From assembly GCF_024868665.1 (NCBI RefSeq), contig NC_079898.1, positions 24,558,839-24,622,838 on the forward strand: 64,000 nucleotides of DNA. Direction: 5' to 3'. The DNA comes from Triplophysa rosa. Taxonomy: Eukaryota; Chordata; Actinopteri; Cypriniformes; Nemacheilidae. The position numbers and the translations under genes are program-made. Below are positions 1-13,600 of the stretch, in pieces. Position 1 is the first letter of the stretch. Every line of letters starts with the position of its first letter. Below the pieces are notes generated by a model. That model did no database searches, was not told where the DNA came from, and was given only the letters and a program-made list of their open reading frames with translations.

Positions 1-3000
1 TGTTTGCGCCACTCTTTTCAAAAATAGGCCTATAAATCATTAAAGGATTAAAAAATGGATTTAGAAGTAAAACCCTCATTGACATGGAACTGAAATATTA
101 AGTGTGATGGTAATCATCTTGTGTCAGTGTGTTTTTATTTTTCATGACTTCTCTCTTTAGGTGGGAATGTGAGAATGACCATTCGTTTTTGGTCCCTGTG
201 GTCTCCGTTTCTCGGTCTCTGTGTGGGAACCGTGATTTTGGACACAGTCTGTCTTTCCCATCCCATCCCAAAGCCCGGTCTGTTTTTCTCCGGTCCAGTT
301 AAAAAATAGTCCCGCGCTCACGGGCTCCCGAAGCAAACCGGTTCCAGCCCGCTTGTTGCCTTATTCTCACGGAGGCTGGGAAGAGAGAGGTCAGAACACT
401 TCTAATGGGTTTCATATGGATGCAGGTACCATAGGGCTCCCCCATGGCCCAGGAAGTGGTTTCCATGAGAAACCAAAGCAGCTTTTGACAGTTTCCAAAA
501 TACATCAGCTTGTTTTCTTGTCCCATTTCTTAAACCAAGCGCTGCCACCTTCCCACAGCAGCAGTAAACAATAAAGGAGATTTTTAGAATACAATTTCCA
601 CATCAATGTAAAACTATAGAGATGGAATCTCGAGTCACTTAAGGTGCAAGCTATTCAGCAGGATGATTCTTTACAGATCCTAATCTGTACACCAGAGTCT
701 AATCCTGAGACGTTCTCTTCCCCTTTACATTGTTTTACCTTAAAAACACATTTGGGACACCAAGGAGAAATGAATTAGAAAGATGCTCTGTAGTAGGAAA
801 AAACTCTCACGACAGATGCCAGATTGGAGACTTCATGATGCACATGTGTTTATAAATTGTGTGTTTGTGTGTGAAATAGACAAAACTGTCCTGCATTAGA
901 GCATGTGTGTGAGTAATTCTCTCGAGCTTTAGTTAATTGAAAGCTTGACGTTTGTATAACTCTGTGGGAGAGTTACTGTAACATGTGGCTTCCCAGAAAG
1001 TAGAGGTTGTGGACATAATCATGGCTAATTTAACAAAACCATAACCCCCAAAATAGTGAATGAAGAATGAATTAACAATCGTCCAAAATATATGAATAAT
1101 GGTCGAATTAAATACACAAAACTAACAAAACAATGAGAAAAATATCCAAATGTAGAAACAAATTGTATTTTTATTATCAGGTGTTTATTGTCTCATTTAT
1201 TGTTTGACTCATCGTGTCCCTGTTCAGTTGAGACCACGACTCAGTTTATAAAAACAAAGTTATTTAAATTCTAAATATAATTTGCATTTACATTCAGCAA
1301 CACAAAAAATAATTTACATGTCTAGACTTAAAACAGTAGAAAATGTTATTCATTGCAAACAATTCTATTGCACAGGTTGTTGATAAAACAATAAAATTAA
1401 GTCGTAAATATATTTCCATAACGATTTGTTTGTTAACATTTATGCGATTGGGCTTTAAACTTTTATTTTAAAATAAAACGCACGCACGCACGCACACTCA
1501 CATCCGGGATATCGGCAGGAAACAAGTGAACCGCCTAGACGCTATAAAAAATAAATTACGTTAAATTATATCAGATTAGAAATCTCCACAGTATCTACAG
1601 ACAAAACTTTGTGCACTTGATGTAGTTTGTAAACAACTGAAACTGATTAATAAATCTAAATGTTATTGTGCTTTTTATCCAGAAACACCGCAGCTTCTCC
1701 GTTCACTTCACTGTGTTGTGTTTGTAGGGTAGTCTTGCCAGTTCCAATATGGCGGGGTCGTTGACGCACTATTAAGCCGTCAATGCAATCCACATCCAAA
1801 CGTGGGCAATGTCACCCAATACTTACAATAATAAGTTGTACAATAATTGTCAAATATACAATGATTATACGTTTAAACAAACAAATCTTTGTTTAAAAAC
1901 GAAACCAAGCATTTGTCGTGGTTTTAAAGCGTATTAATTGAGTAGCAAACAAGTTAACCGCAAAATACTCATTTTAATATTTTATATGCACATTCTCATG
2001 ATTCTGAAGCTCCTCGGAAGATTGAACCATTTATTTCGGATGTTATAGGTAAGAAGCTTTTTTTCTTACTCATGTTTGCAAATATGCCTACTTTTGAGTT
2101 GCTAATAGAAATAAATATCAAAACGGGTGTAAACAGGATCTGTGCTGTAAGCCATGTTTTGCTATGGTGTTTTGTGTGGGTGCTACACCGTGTAAGGGCA
2201 TTGCTTGCTAGACAGATGTAGTGTTTCTTATAGCCTAGTACTTTTGATTAAAATAATAGATGGACAAGCTAACCCTATTACATGTTTAGTAAAGTATAGA
2301 TTTATTTGCTTGGCTGATGTATTTCCTTTTGAAACAGGAAGTTGAGGCAGACAGGCCTTGTTTCTGTCACGTATGAGCTATGATTTGGCTGGTCAATCTG
2401 CTAAAGAACATTTTGATGGAAATTTAATTTTGTTTGTAAATACAAAGTATTTTCAGTTTTCCTGGAAAAGAAATGTTGTAAATCTGAGTTATTTTTGTCA
2501 TCTGTTTGTCGTGCTAGCTATGCAAGTGGTTCATGGTTTTCAAGTAAATGAACGAGACCAAGCCAAAAACATTACCGGTCCCCAATAACACGACACAAGT
2601 ACCCATCACCTCCATCATGTTCATTTAAACTCAACTGGTGAATTTAGTGTCTATATTTACACTCCGTTGAGAGGAACACAAATGACCACAACCAAATAAG
2701 TCATTTGAAATAATTGACATTAATGCCTGCTGACTGTATGACAGGTCTGGAAGAGTGGGCATGTTTACATTTGCATGACGTTTGAACAGAGTTTGGCACA
2801 AAGCAGAAAAACATAACTCTCTTTCTGTCCTGAGGGTTTGAGAGACAAGCATTATAATCTGATAAACTGAACCGATTGAATCATGAGGAAATAATGAGAA
2901 TCTTTAGCATTATGTGAAGGTACTGAGAAGCTGTTGTTTGTTGTGGAAGGTCGTAAAAAAGGATCGATGAACTAAACTGAACTGTTCTCTCAAAATAGTT

Positions 3001-3368
3001 TGAGCTTCTTGTAAAGTAACAGAAAACACCTGTGAACACAATAAGGCAGTGTAAAGCGGCCTTTGTGGGCTATATTCCAAGTCTTCTGAAGCCTTGTGAA
3101 AGCTTTGTGTGAGGATCAAACTGAAAAAAGTCAATATTTGCTGGATATTTTTCCCTTCACCTGAGCCCTTAGATCTCATGCACATTGGAACTGGTGTGTT
3201 GACTTATTGTGACACATACATTTTTACACCAGTGATTCATTTTTGAATCTGGATTTAAACAAACAGACTCAGAGATTTCACGGCTTTGACAAAAGGAAAG
3301 ATTAGCGACGAATAGCAGAAGTCAAACTCGTATGACTTTCTTCCACGAGACACAAAAGGCGAAGCATA
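1..3368. other. intergenic, downstream of runx3; no gene seen
   Basis: AT-rich sequence with only short random open frames. It contains a short CACG repeat (1479-1496) and, at about 1760, an AATATGGCGGGG motif resembling a YY1 site. The ATG in that motif opens only a few codons before a stop. Nothing here resembles an exon of the usual RUNX3 neighbours. Confidence 0.5.
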
Positions 3369-3370
3369 TA

Positions 3371-4854
3371 CAGTGAGGGAAATAATTATTTGATCCCCTG
3401 CTAATTTTGTAATTTTGCCTGCTTACAAAGAAATGAAGGGTCTATAATTTTTATGGTAGGTTTATTTTAACTGAAAAAAATCTGGGGAAAAAGTGTTATA
3501 TAAAGGTTATAAATTGATTCGCATTTCAGTCAGTGAAATAAGTATTTGATCCCCGAGAAAAAATAACTTTGTACTTTGTGGAGAAACCCTTGTTGGCAAG
3601 CACAGAGGTCAGACATTTCTGATAGTTGGTCACCAGGTTTGCACATGTGTCCGGATACATTTTAGTCCACTCCTCTGTCAAACTTTAAGGTTTCTTGGCT
3701 GTCGCTCAGCAAATTGGAGTTTTGGCCTCCTTCACAGAGGTTCTATAGGACTAGGGTCTAGAGACTGGCTAGGACATTTAATGTGCTTCTCCTTAAGCCA
3801 CTCTTTGGTTGTCTTGGCAATATGCTTTGGGTCTTTGTCATGTTAAAGGCACATCCACGACCCATCTTCAGTGATCTAGTTAATGGGAGAAGGTTCTCGT
3901 CCAAGATTTTACAGTACATGGGCCCGTCCCTCAGCCCCTCAATGCGGTGAAGTCATCCTGTACCCGTAGCAGAGATAAAGCCCTAAAGCAGAATGTTTCC
4001 AACACTGTGCTTCTCTGTAGGGATGGTGTTCTTGGGGTCATAGTCAACATTTCTCTCCCTCCAAAAACAGGAGTCAATTTTGGTCTCGCATCACTTTCCC
4101 CAAACCTTAACTGAATCATCTTGATGTTCATTGTCAAACTTCAGACGAGCCAGGCGGGCCTTCTTGGGCAGGAGGACCTTGCGGGTGCTTCAGGATTTCA
4201 ATCTATTGTGGCATAGCGTGTTACCAATGGTTTGCTTGCTAACTGTGGTCCCAACTGTCTTGAAATCATTAACAGGCTTCTTCCGTGTAGTTCTGGGCTG
4301 ATCTTTAACCTTTCTCATGATCATCTTTACTCCATTGGGGAAATCTTGCAGGGAGCTCCAGAACAAGGGCATTTGATAGTTATTTCGTATTTCTTCTATT
4401 TCCAAATAATCACACCAACAGTTGTCTCCTTCTCACCAAGATTCTGTCTGTAGCCTATTCAAGGTTTGTGCAGTTCTACAATCTTGTCCCTGACATCCTT
4501 TGAAACCTATTTGGTCTGGACCATGGTGGTGGAGAGGTTGAATGGAAGATACAGATTCTGTTGGCAGGCATCTTTTATATACATAACAAGCTGATTTATG
4601 AGTACTTCCTTAAAATGACAGGACTAATCTGCGGTCCATATAGGCACATAACCAATCTGTGGAGCCAGAATTCTTGCTGGTTGATAGGGGATCAAATACT
4701 TATTTCACTGACTGAAATGCAAATCAATTTATAACCTTTATATAACATTTTTCCCCTGATTTTTTTATATTCTGTCTCTGTCTACCCTTCATTTCTTTGT
4801 AAGCAGGCAAACTTACAAAATCAGCAGGGGATCAAATAATTATTTCCCTCACTG
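3371..4854 (-). mobile_element. Tc1/mariner-type DNA transposon, inactive
   Basis: A 1484-bp element with a TA duplication on both sides. Its inverted repeats start CAGTGAGGGAAATAATTATT and end with the mirror image. A second copy of the end motif (CAGTGAAATAAGTATTTGAT-like) lies about 150 bp inside each end, the IR/DR layout of many fish Tc1 elements. The transposase lies on the minus strand. Fragments such as RDKIVELHKP-like and GGRE-containing pieces can be recognised at 4500-3930, but the frame is broken by several stops and shifts, so no protein can be made. Confidence 0.9.
3931..4500 (-). pseudogene. degenerate Tc1 transposase
   Basis: Inside the Tc1 element. Minus-strand reading gives transposase-like pieces in at least two frames: about 4405-4190, a helix-turn-helix region with [20 protein letters not shown], and about 4137-3931, a catalytic-region remnant including VFGGREMLTMTPR. 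Stops and frameshifts separate them. It is clearly a dead gene, and it is not part of runx3. Confidence 0.75.
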
Positions 4855-4968
4855 TACGTTTTTATGCCATTAAAGGATATAGTCTGTGTGTCAAGCTAAA
4901 AAGGCTAAAAGCATCTTGCAAGTTTTACAAGTTTTATCCGTGTCCTCTATTGTACCTCTAAAATCACA

Positions 4969-5158
4969 TTAAAGGAACAAGTTCACCCAAAAATGAAAAT
5001 TCTGCCATCATTTACTCACCCTCCTCAAGTTGTTCCAAACTTGTGTAAGTTTCTTTGTTCTGTTGAACAATTTTTTAGGGGCAGTTCTGGGGCACAACTT
5101 GAGGGTGAGTGAATGATGACAGACATAATTAAAATTTTTGGCTGAACTATACCTTTAA
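4969..5158. mobile_element. TTAA-ended palindromic MITE, copy 1
   Basis: Begins TTAAAGGAACAAGTTCACCC and ends in the mirror image (GGCTGAACTATACCTTTAA). The inner motif CATCATTTACTCACCCTC recurs inverted as GAGGGTGAGTGAATGATG. It belongs to a non-autonomous family that recurs at least ten times in this window. TTAA-type ends suggest a piggyBac- or Kolobok-like source, which is inference. Confidence 0.8.
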
Positions 5159-5159
5159 C

Positions 5160-7299
5160 TTACATATGCTTATGTATGCTGAAAATATGAACAATGTTTT
5201 AAATAAAATGCTTTTTTAATATAGAATAAAACATCTAGGCCACTTACAGTATATAACTGAAGGTTTATTTTTTTATTTGTATGTAATTGCTGAAATTATT
5301 GTAATTTTTATGTAGGATAAAGAAACCTTTCTAGGCCATGTGAGTATAAATAATCTGGATTTCTTTATTAAGCTTTTTTAAGTAGACAAAAAAAATCTAA
5401 TTTAAATCTTATTTGGTCTCACAAAAACATTTTGAGAAAATAAAATGCATGTGTTACTGCATTATCGGGGTCATTATTAAAGCACAAGTAAATGAAATTC
5501 AAAATCACAAGCAAAGCCTGATCATTTTTTAATTAAAATGCATAAAAAACTACATCATTAGCACACATTGAAGGAACAGAAGAAAAACTTTTGTTGAGCC
5601 AAAATGACAACATATGGAGTGAAAAGGACAATTTGTTCTGTACAGGAGTGTGTTGTGCTTCATCGATCTTTCGGCGTGATCGTAATTTATGCAATGTAGC
5701 TTCTTTAAAAAGATTCATTTAGCAACACACGATAAACATCAGCATTTGATACAGTTGATAAATAGATACGCTACATTTGGTCATGTTCTTTTGGGCCAGC
5801 AAATTGGGCTTCCTTGTGTTGGTCCATATTTCAATCATTTCAAAATAATCAACAATCACAAAAAACCTCCCAAAAGATTGTCTGCAACTTTTGTGAAAAC
5901 AAGCCAGCCGCTACATAGAGACAGATTTAGACTGATAGAAAAAAAATCAAACTGCACCTTTATAGTATCATTTGAACATCAAACAGAAATGGTTTCTCGT
6001 ACCGTATTACTGAAAACCCTTGGTGTGTGTTACCCAGAAGTCCTTGCAGCAACCACTCCTGCATGAAATAAGTACGACCATCTCACATTTTAAATCCGTC
6101 TTTCCTGTAGCCACTGGCTTTGGGCAATAATCATACGAGAGGCGCAATGGGAAGGAGAATAATCCCCTCCATAAAGACATCAAAGCGGCAGTGAATCAAG
6201 CTGAACACAGTCACTTTTGCACGGATAAGAAGGCCTTAAGGTTGACCAATGATTGTGAAAGCAGATACCGCTCTCTCATCATTTATCTCTCTATCTGTTT
6301 CCTTCATTCTCTTCGGGTTCTTTGCCCTCAGGTAACAGCAGCAGGTGTGAGCTTGGGAAAAACCTCTTGGTTACGCACTGAATTATTCACCTACACCTGT
6401 TACGTGAATGCGTGTGTGTGTGTCATGGCCACTTTACCCGCCCTTGTACGAGTGAGTGCATGGTTTTGTTATTCAAATATTCAAGGCCGATCTCCTTTCA
6501 AACGTGCCCAATTATTGTCTCCGATTTCAGTCATTCCAAGAACAAGGCAGGAAAAATAGACAGATAATGTAGGTGCTTAGAGCAACATATTTTTCACACT
6601 TGAGAGACGGAGAATGACAACAGGCGATTGTCTGAATCTTTGGCTAGTACGGGTTGAGTTCACCTGAGGGCTTATATCATCTGGAACTCTATCCGGTATA
6701 AATGTTATACGGCGCATCTCCATTATGTGGTTTACAAAGACGTACATCCACTTAAATAAATGTTTTAGTGCATTAAAGCTGCATTGGAAAACATAGACAT
6801 TACATTAAAATTCGTTTTGCATAATTTAGAAGGAATATATTACAGTAGAACAAATTCCAATTTTATATTAAACATAACGAAGAAACCGGAAGCAAATAGT
6901 AAAAAAAAAAGCGAAATGTTCGTGACCCAGAAACGACCAAAAACAGGAACGTATCCACGTTGGCTCAAATAAATAAAAAAGTACACAAACCGTAAGGTGA
7001 GTTCAAACAAACCACAGTAAGTCTGAAGAAACTGCAAGTCATTAAAAGCAATCAACACTGAGAAAGAAAAAGAATGACTCTAAAACTATTTCAAAATAAA
7101 AGTCTCCACAAGTTCAAAGGGCAAATAAATTGTTCGTGATTTTGGCGCGAAGCGGGAAACCAAATAAAAACAGAAACGTCCGTCTGTCTCTAGATTATGA
7201 AAAGTAAATGTTCTACTGAACAACTACTCACAGCTGAAGGGTGAATCTCATGAAAACTCAAAAATAAATTATACGTTGTAGTAAAGCCTGTTTTGGGGA
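5160..7299. other. runx3 3' flank or distal 3' UTR; no independent gene seen
   Basis: Unlike the introns, this 2.1-kb stretch contains few recognisable repeats, which fits a long 3' UTR or conserved flank. The plus-strand open frame at 5689-6066 (125 codons) has no recognisable domain and lies antisense to the probable UTR, so I do not call it a gene. Confidence 0.4.
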
Positions 7300-8246
7300 C
7301 CATGAAGAATTGCGTAGCTTTATTCACATTTATCTCCAAATGGATTTGGACATTTTAGTTTTTGGGGGGGATTGTCATGATCTCAAGGGATTATTCTGTA
7401 CCGCAGTACGTTGTACGTTTTTAAAATCCTCAGCATAAATTAATACAGCACGATGTGTAACAATGATGTATAAATATCTCAATGGCACCCTTTTCTTTCA
7501 TTTTGTTGTATTTTGCTGTTAAACATGACAGATCTTAAGATTCACCCTAGACTCCTCCTAACGACTATCGAATTTCCTTTAAAAAGCATAATAACGTAGC
7601 TCATAGACCTACTCTTGTAGGAGCACATCTCACCCTTTAAACTACCATTTAAAGACTATTTCAGCCGTTTGGAAAGTACCTGACACCTTCTGACAGCTTT
7701 GTATACCATCAGTGACTATGTGGTGTATTTAGACATGTAAAGATCCACACTCCGCCCTTGAAGTCCCGTGTCTTTTCTGAGCTTTTCCACACTGTGCGCA
7801 TGATAAATGTTTTTGGTCTTTGCAGCAAAGCACTCTGGGAATTACAGCTTTCAGGCAGATTGGCTTTAAGGCTGGATGAATTGGCTTGTTTCAGATAAAA
7901 CAAACTGGGACAGACGCAGCCCCGTCAGATTATCTACACAAGCACCTACGATTGTTTTCTTTGGTTTCATCATCAACAGAAAAAGTAAATGATATATTAT
8001 GGGATGTTTTTCTTTTTTCTTTTTGTTATGATTTTTTCCTCATCCTATGTACACTTTGCTTGCCTGTGGTTCCTCGTTCTGTTTCTGTACTGTTTAAAGC
8101 GTCCGGAGGAGAAGTAGATCACAGGTCAGCTGTCTGAGTCTTTAACATCTCTGTCTCTTTGGTGTGAAAGACGTGACTTATTAACGAACACGATCATACA
8201 TGCAAAGCTTTTTACTCTCGATGTCGTTCCATAATCTTCCCCGTTT
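7300..8246 (-). other. runx3: runx3 3' UTR (probable minimum extent)
   Basis: Sequence directly downstream of the stop codon. It is repeat-poor and AT-rich, with no coding potential on the minus strand. A minus-strand AATAAA signal (TTTATT on the plus strand) is present at 7320-7325 and would give a UTR of roughly 0.95 kb. Further signals at 5264-5269 and 5272-5277 would give about 3 kb, closer to the long UTRs of mammalian RUNX3. Which one is used cannot be read from the sequence. Confidence 0.5.
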
Positions 8247-8843
<597 letters not shown>

Positions 8844-9263
8844 CTACCAAAAGCCATCTACTCGCATCTACAGTTTGTTTTCACGTCCTGTGCATCAGAG
8901 ACGTGACGCAGGTTAATGCACGAAATGAGAACAGGTGCAAGGATAAACATCTGTCCACCTGCGTACACAAACCAGTCCCTGATCCTCGGCCTGTTTTGGC
9001 CAGTTTACGCTGCTCGCCGGCTTTATGTTTTTGCTTACTGCCCACATACGAGCAGTGGCTGCTGGGATACTGAAGCAGGCTTTGGCACGCCAGCGCCTGA
9101 GGGTGGAGAATGCCGGCTGTGCGTGCCACCGACTTGTTGAAATGTCTTCCCCACGTTTGTGTGGGGCACTGGGTCAATAGAGGGAGAAAAACATACAGTT
9201 CTATTTGAATTTACTCGATTTGTGTGTTGAGGGGGAATTTTTCTGCAGTTGGGATCTTGCGTT

Positions 9264-9307
9264 TTGTCTCTCATTCTCTCTCTCCCCCCCCCCCCCCTCT
9301 CTCTCTG
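9264..9307. repeat. CT/poly-C simple repeat
   Basis: A CT-rich run, then 14 consecutive C (9284-9297), then CTCTCTCT. Likely length-variable. Confidence 0.9.
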
Positions 9308-10818
9308 GTTCCCTTCCCTGTTTTTATAGAATTGGGGGCTGTGTTGGATTCTTAGAGATAAGAATTTGCGTCTATTGATGAGTCAGGAGCACGCGCATGC
9401 GCACACACACCATACCAAGATGATTTACTATAGACCAAAATGTTTTAAGTACAAACAAGATGTAACACTTAAACCGGGGACACACATACGCTCACAGGCT
9501 CAGTGGCTCCATCTAGAGTCTCATGTCAAAGTAACAATGTGTCTCTTGAATGTTACTGAATCCAACTACCTCACACATGATCTGCATTAGTCCCAGTTCA
9601 AAACTGTCAAAATCGAGACAGAAGAGCCAGGAAATGGAGAGAGAGACACAGAGAAACATCACGTGTAAAAACATTTATTGCCAATTTTATATTTTTTGAA
9701 ATATGCTTTTAGTGTCTATTGTTTCCTCTAGAATGCGCATATTTTTGGATAAATTACAGAATTTGTTTCTTTTCATCCCTGTTATCTGATTAGATCTTAA
9801 AATTCAAAGCATTAAAAGGAGTACATTTTGGGGTAATACTTAAGGTGCTGGTCATATAAAAATATTTTTTTACCCAGGATATTGAACCCAGAGTTATTAT
9901 AATCACATCTTTGTTTTTTTATATTTTTACTAATTTTAAATTTTTATTTTAGCAATTTTGATATGTGCGTTTGTAATTTCATTCTTTGTTTATGTTAAGT
10001 CTGATTTATTTCAGTTTTAGATCAGTTGTATTTATTTTCACTTAAGTTTTTGTTTAGTTAAAGTAAAAAAAGATTACTTTATAGATTTTAATTAACGTAA
10101 ATGTTTTATAGTTTTAGCTTTGGTAAACTTTAATATAACCTTGGTTGCACCTCAGGATCTGTGGTGGCTAAAGGTTAACACTTTGGGGAGGTTCCAAGCT
10201 TTTGCAGAAACCTATAAATAAATCAATTACAGTTCAACTTTTCTGCCGCAAATGGCACCTAAAAACAATGTCTTTCCTCCGTTGTATTTCTGTCCGCCAC
10301 AGCGAGCAGTTCAGTTTGCGGAGAGCCACTAGTCAAGCGTGTAACCCTGTGCCCAACAGAGGTTTGCCTCATTTGAATACTTGTAGAAAGTGATTTTGTT
10401 TGTTAACAGAAGAGCAAGCCGTAGGAATTGTGCATCTTTGTGAGCGGGATCAGGGCCCTGGTGAGGATGCAAATTTTGGCCCTCACCTGTAAAATAGCAA
10501 TGCAAAGACAGATGGATTACACCTGCACCAGGCAAATGATGTGGTCAGGACAAGAGAGAGCGAGAGAGTGAGACAGAAAATGAAGAGAAAAAGATATAAT
10601 AGATACTCTGTATAATCGAATCCATATATCGTTGTTTCGGTACAGTCTGTGTATGCTGTGAAAATTACAGTTTTGATGTCAGGTTTGCTTCTTTGCTCTT
10701 TTAGTTATTCATGTATTTTTTGAGCTTCTTCCATGTGGTTTTACACACAATTGGTGACAGGAACCCACAAGAACCAGCCAAACATTTGCTAAAGATAAAA
10801 GCCATTAACGGCACTATA

Positions 10819-10930
10819 CCCAGTGACCCCAAAAATTATCTGGACACTTAAGCCACATTTAAAATGTGTGAATTTATTTGCGTTAGACGATAAAACACCA
10901 AAAGGAGATATAACGCTAGATCTCATCTCA
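10819..10930. mobile_element. possible single Tc1-like transposon end
   Basis: CAGTGACCCCAAAAATTATC followed by TGGACACTTAAGCC after a TA resembles a Tc1/mariner terminal repeat. No matching opposite end was found, so it would be a truncated copy. Confidence 0.4.
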
Positions 10931-12765
10931 AATCGAATAATCCTGTTTTGAAGTTTCTTTCGCAGTTATTGAACACGTTAGTTCTAAGAAACCTATCTGT
11001 ATCTGAACATAACCTGAAAACGAGACGTATTCATGTTCACAGGTTGTTCTATAGCAGCGCCTGAACGTTGATCAATGCTTACCGAAGGTTTATGGGATGT
11101 TGCTCAGACGGGTGGGAGAACCCGAGACGCTCGCAAACATGTAAACTTTGTGTGTTTACGTTAGAGCTGTAGTCCATAAGACAACACGGCACGTCGCATG
11201 CAAACCAACTCGCTTCTGTGATCTTATACATACACTGTCACCATCAGACTGGCTCGGGTTACCATTCACAAACATCTGTTACTGTACACGAGGTATTCGA
11301 AAAAATCAGGTCATTCATTCACCACCAGAACAAACTGGAGATTTGGAACGTCCTCCGGTGAGGAATTGTGACCTTACTGACTCCAAAATCAATTTGTTGA
11401 AACAATTGCATTATTATTGAGCTATTATATAGCTTTTGCTGTTCCACGAGACAATGAAGCGAATCAATAAGCTGCGAGTCTCTTGATCTTTCTGAAGCGT
11501 TTCTTATGAAATAATACTGTTGGATATAATTACCGCCGCAGGGCTTTTTGATCGCTGTAGCTCAGGGTGGTGAGTCAACATTGCACTCACACGCAAGTCG
11601 GCAGCAGGGCTGTCTGATCCCACAGGAGAGAAAAATTACAAATGAGATCTTTTTAATCTCTGCTTTTGCTTCTCCTAGACGGCGATGAGTGCACATGGAG
11701 ACTAAGATGGGCCTTCTCACATGTTTCTCTTGAGGCTTGGCCACGGCACGTAGCTTCTCTACCCCATTGAAAAGACCAGCGCGCGAGTTGTGCTTCCAAC
11801 ATTCTGGTCGAAGAGCGAATAATTCAAGACACATTTCTGTTTTCGAGAATGTCAGTGGCCTTAAAGACACGTGATTCACTTACATAAATAACCAAACTGA
11901 AACGGGTTAAGCGCTCGGAAAAGAAGAGGCGTGTTTGTCCTCCGTGCATATTAACAGGAAAGAAATGATGAAACTGTCACCTGGTGTTATGAAACGTGTC
12001 ACCTCTATTAAAAGTAATAAATCTCTTAAAGCGCAATTAAAGAAAGTCCTAATTTGAACCGGTGTGACAGACGCGGTGTGTGTGTGTGTGCGGTGAAAAT
12101 AAAATGACTAAGCTGGTTTGGATGTTTGGGGTTTGCGGGAACAGGAAGGGCAGGAATTCTGCGTTGCCGTGGGGAAGGAAAACAGTGCCAGCTCGGGCTG
12201 TGTGGTTGTGTGTCCATGGCAGCAAAAGTTTGTGTGAATGTTTTTGAGCGAGAGTATTTATGTGTGTCGCTGAAAAGCTTGCCAAAACAGGTGCGTGTGT
12301 TTCACACACACACAGAATATTTATGGATATTTTTAGGAGGTAGGGGTGTGTGTGCATGTGTCTAAGCGAAAGCAGTTTTTTTAGTTTTTTTGTAGTTGCA
12401 GCTTTTTCCGATTTTGAAATGACTGGATCCTACATCACTGCATCATTCTACATCGTTGGCTTTTGCTTTTATTGTTATAGGACAGATGAAACACTTGATT
12501 TCTATTGAATCACGAATAGTATGATTCATCCATTATGACTGCAACACACGCACACATCTGCATATTATAGAAGTCATGTGAGGACAGCAGTGTGTGTGGT
12601 TTTTGAGGATCTACGTGTCAGTATGATTTATTCGTTCTCTTAAGTGGCAACGACACAAAACGGCACCAACAATCATGCCAAATAAAATTATTCTTCATCG
12701 TACGTTTGATCTCAATAACAGAAAACAAACCTACAAGGATTCCAGAACCAGATGTATCTGGTGTT

Positions 12766-12880
12766 TTTAAAGAAATACTTCACCCAAAAATGAAAATTGC
12801 CACCATTTATTCGCCCTCATGTCACTTCAAATCTTTATGACATTTTTTCTTCTATAGAAAACAGCAGCAGATGTTTGGCA
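12766..12880. mobile_element. TTAA-type MITE, truncated half copy
   Basis: TTAAAGAAATACTTCACCCA and AAAATGAAAATTGCCACCAT match the left half of the family seen at 4969 and 13601. The mirror-image right half is missing. Confidence 0.65.
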
Positions 12881-13113
12881 TTCCTAATCCTTACACAACT
12901 GTTGAATGCTTTCAGAAGACAGTATGGCAATGGTAGGAATGAAATTCTCGTAATGTACTTTTAAATGGTGATTTTGATCTGCTCTCATATTTTTCAGAAT
13001 GTCAACTTTGAAGATTTGTTGTGGAAGAAACCGAGTCACAGGTTTAAAATGACAGACTTGGTTGAAATATTCGTCAGGCTGGTGCATGTGCGTGTAGGTA
13101 TGAAATCTCTTAC

Positions 13114-13185
13114 CTGACCAGCGTAATTCGTCTTCAACTTTGCAGGTTTTCAGTGAAGGAGCATCGATCTGATCTGGCCATAATC
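13114..13185 (-). CDS. runx3: runx3 additional 72-nt exon, possible cassette
   Basis: A short open segment of 24 codons between the linker exon and the last exon. It is bounded by an acceptor (ttggtacag, ending at 13186) and a strong donor (gtaagag from 13113). It begins and ends in phase 1, so it can be included or skipped without a frame change. It encodes, after a split Gly, LWPDQIDAPSL, then KTCKVEDELRWS. Human RUNX3 has no exon here as I recall it. RUNX1 and RUNX2 have a longer exon at this place (beginning DTRQ, with a WSYDQ motif), and the shared Trp and Asp-Gln pattern is suggestive only. I infer that it is a teleost runx3 counterpart or a new cassette. The coding assignment rests on phase and splice sites, not on homology. 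Confidence 0.68.
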
Positions 13186-13600
13186 CTGTACCAAAAAACA
13201 GAGATATAAATATACAGATCATTAAATAATCATTAATTACTAGGTTGAAATTCGAAGTTTTTTTTTTTAGAGTAGAGAAACAATCATTTTAAAGAAACAG
13301 CCATTGTATGTAAACAGATGAAAGTTTATAGTCTACATTGAATGCAAGTAAAAATAGTGAATGTTTTTTATTTACATACACATATAAGATATAACATAAA
13401 TGTAATAAATATCAAAATGTATCTAAATATTTTTCATTTAAACTGTTAAATGGCTTCAAAAAGAGACATTTTAATGAAAATGATTTGTTACGAATTATCA
13501 GAGTTTTGCTTAAATTTCATTGAAAGCGAATAATGAAATTATTTGGAAGTAAATCTAATGCTGTTAATGCTTCTAAAATAGACATCAGAAACCCTATTGC

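Noticed and set aside
5689..6066. 125-codon plus-strand open frame
   Set aside because: No domain or compositional sign of coding, and it lies antisense in the probable runx3 3' flank; length is compatible with chance.
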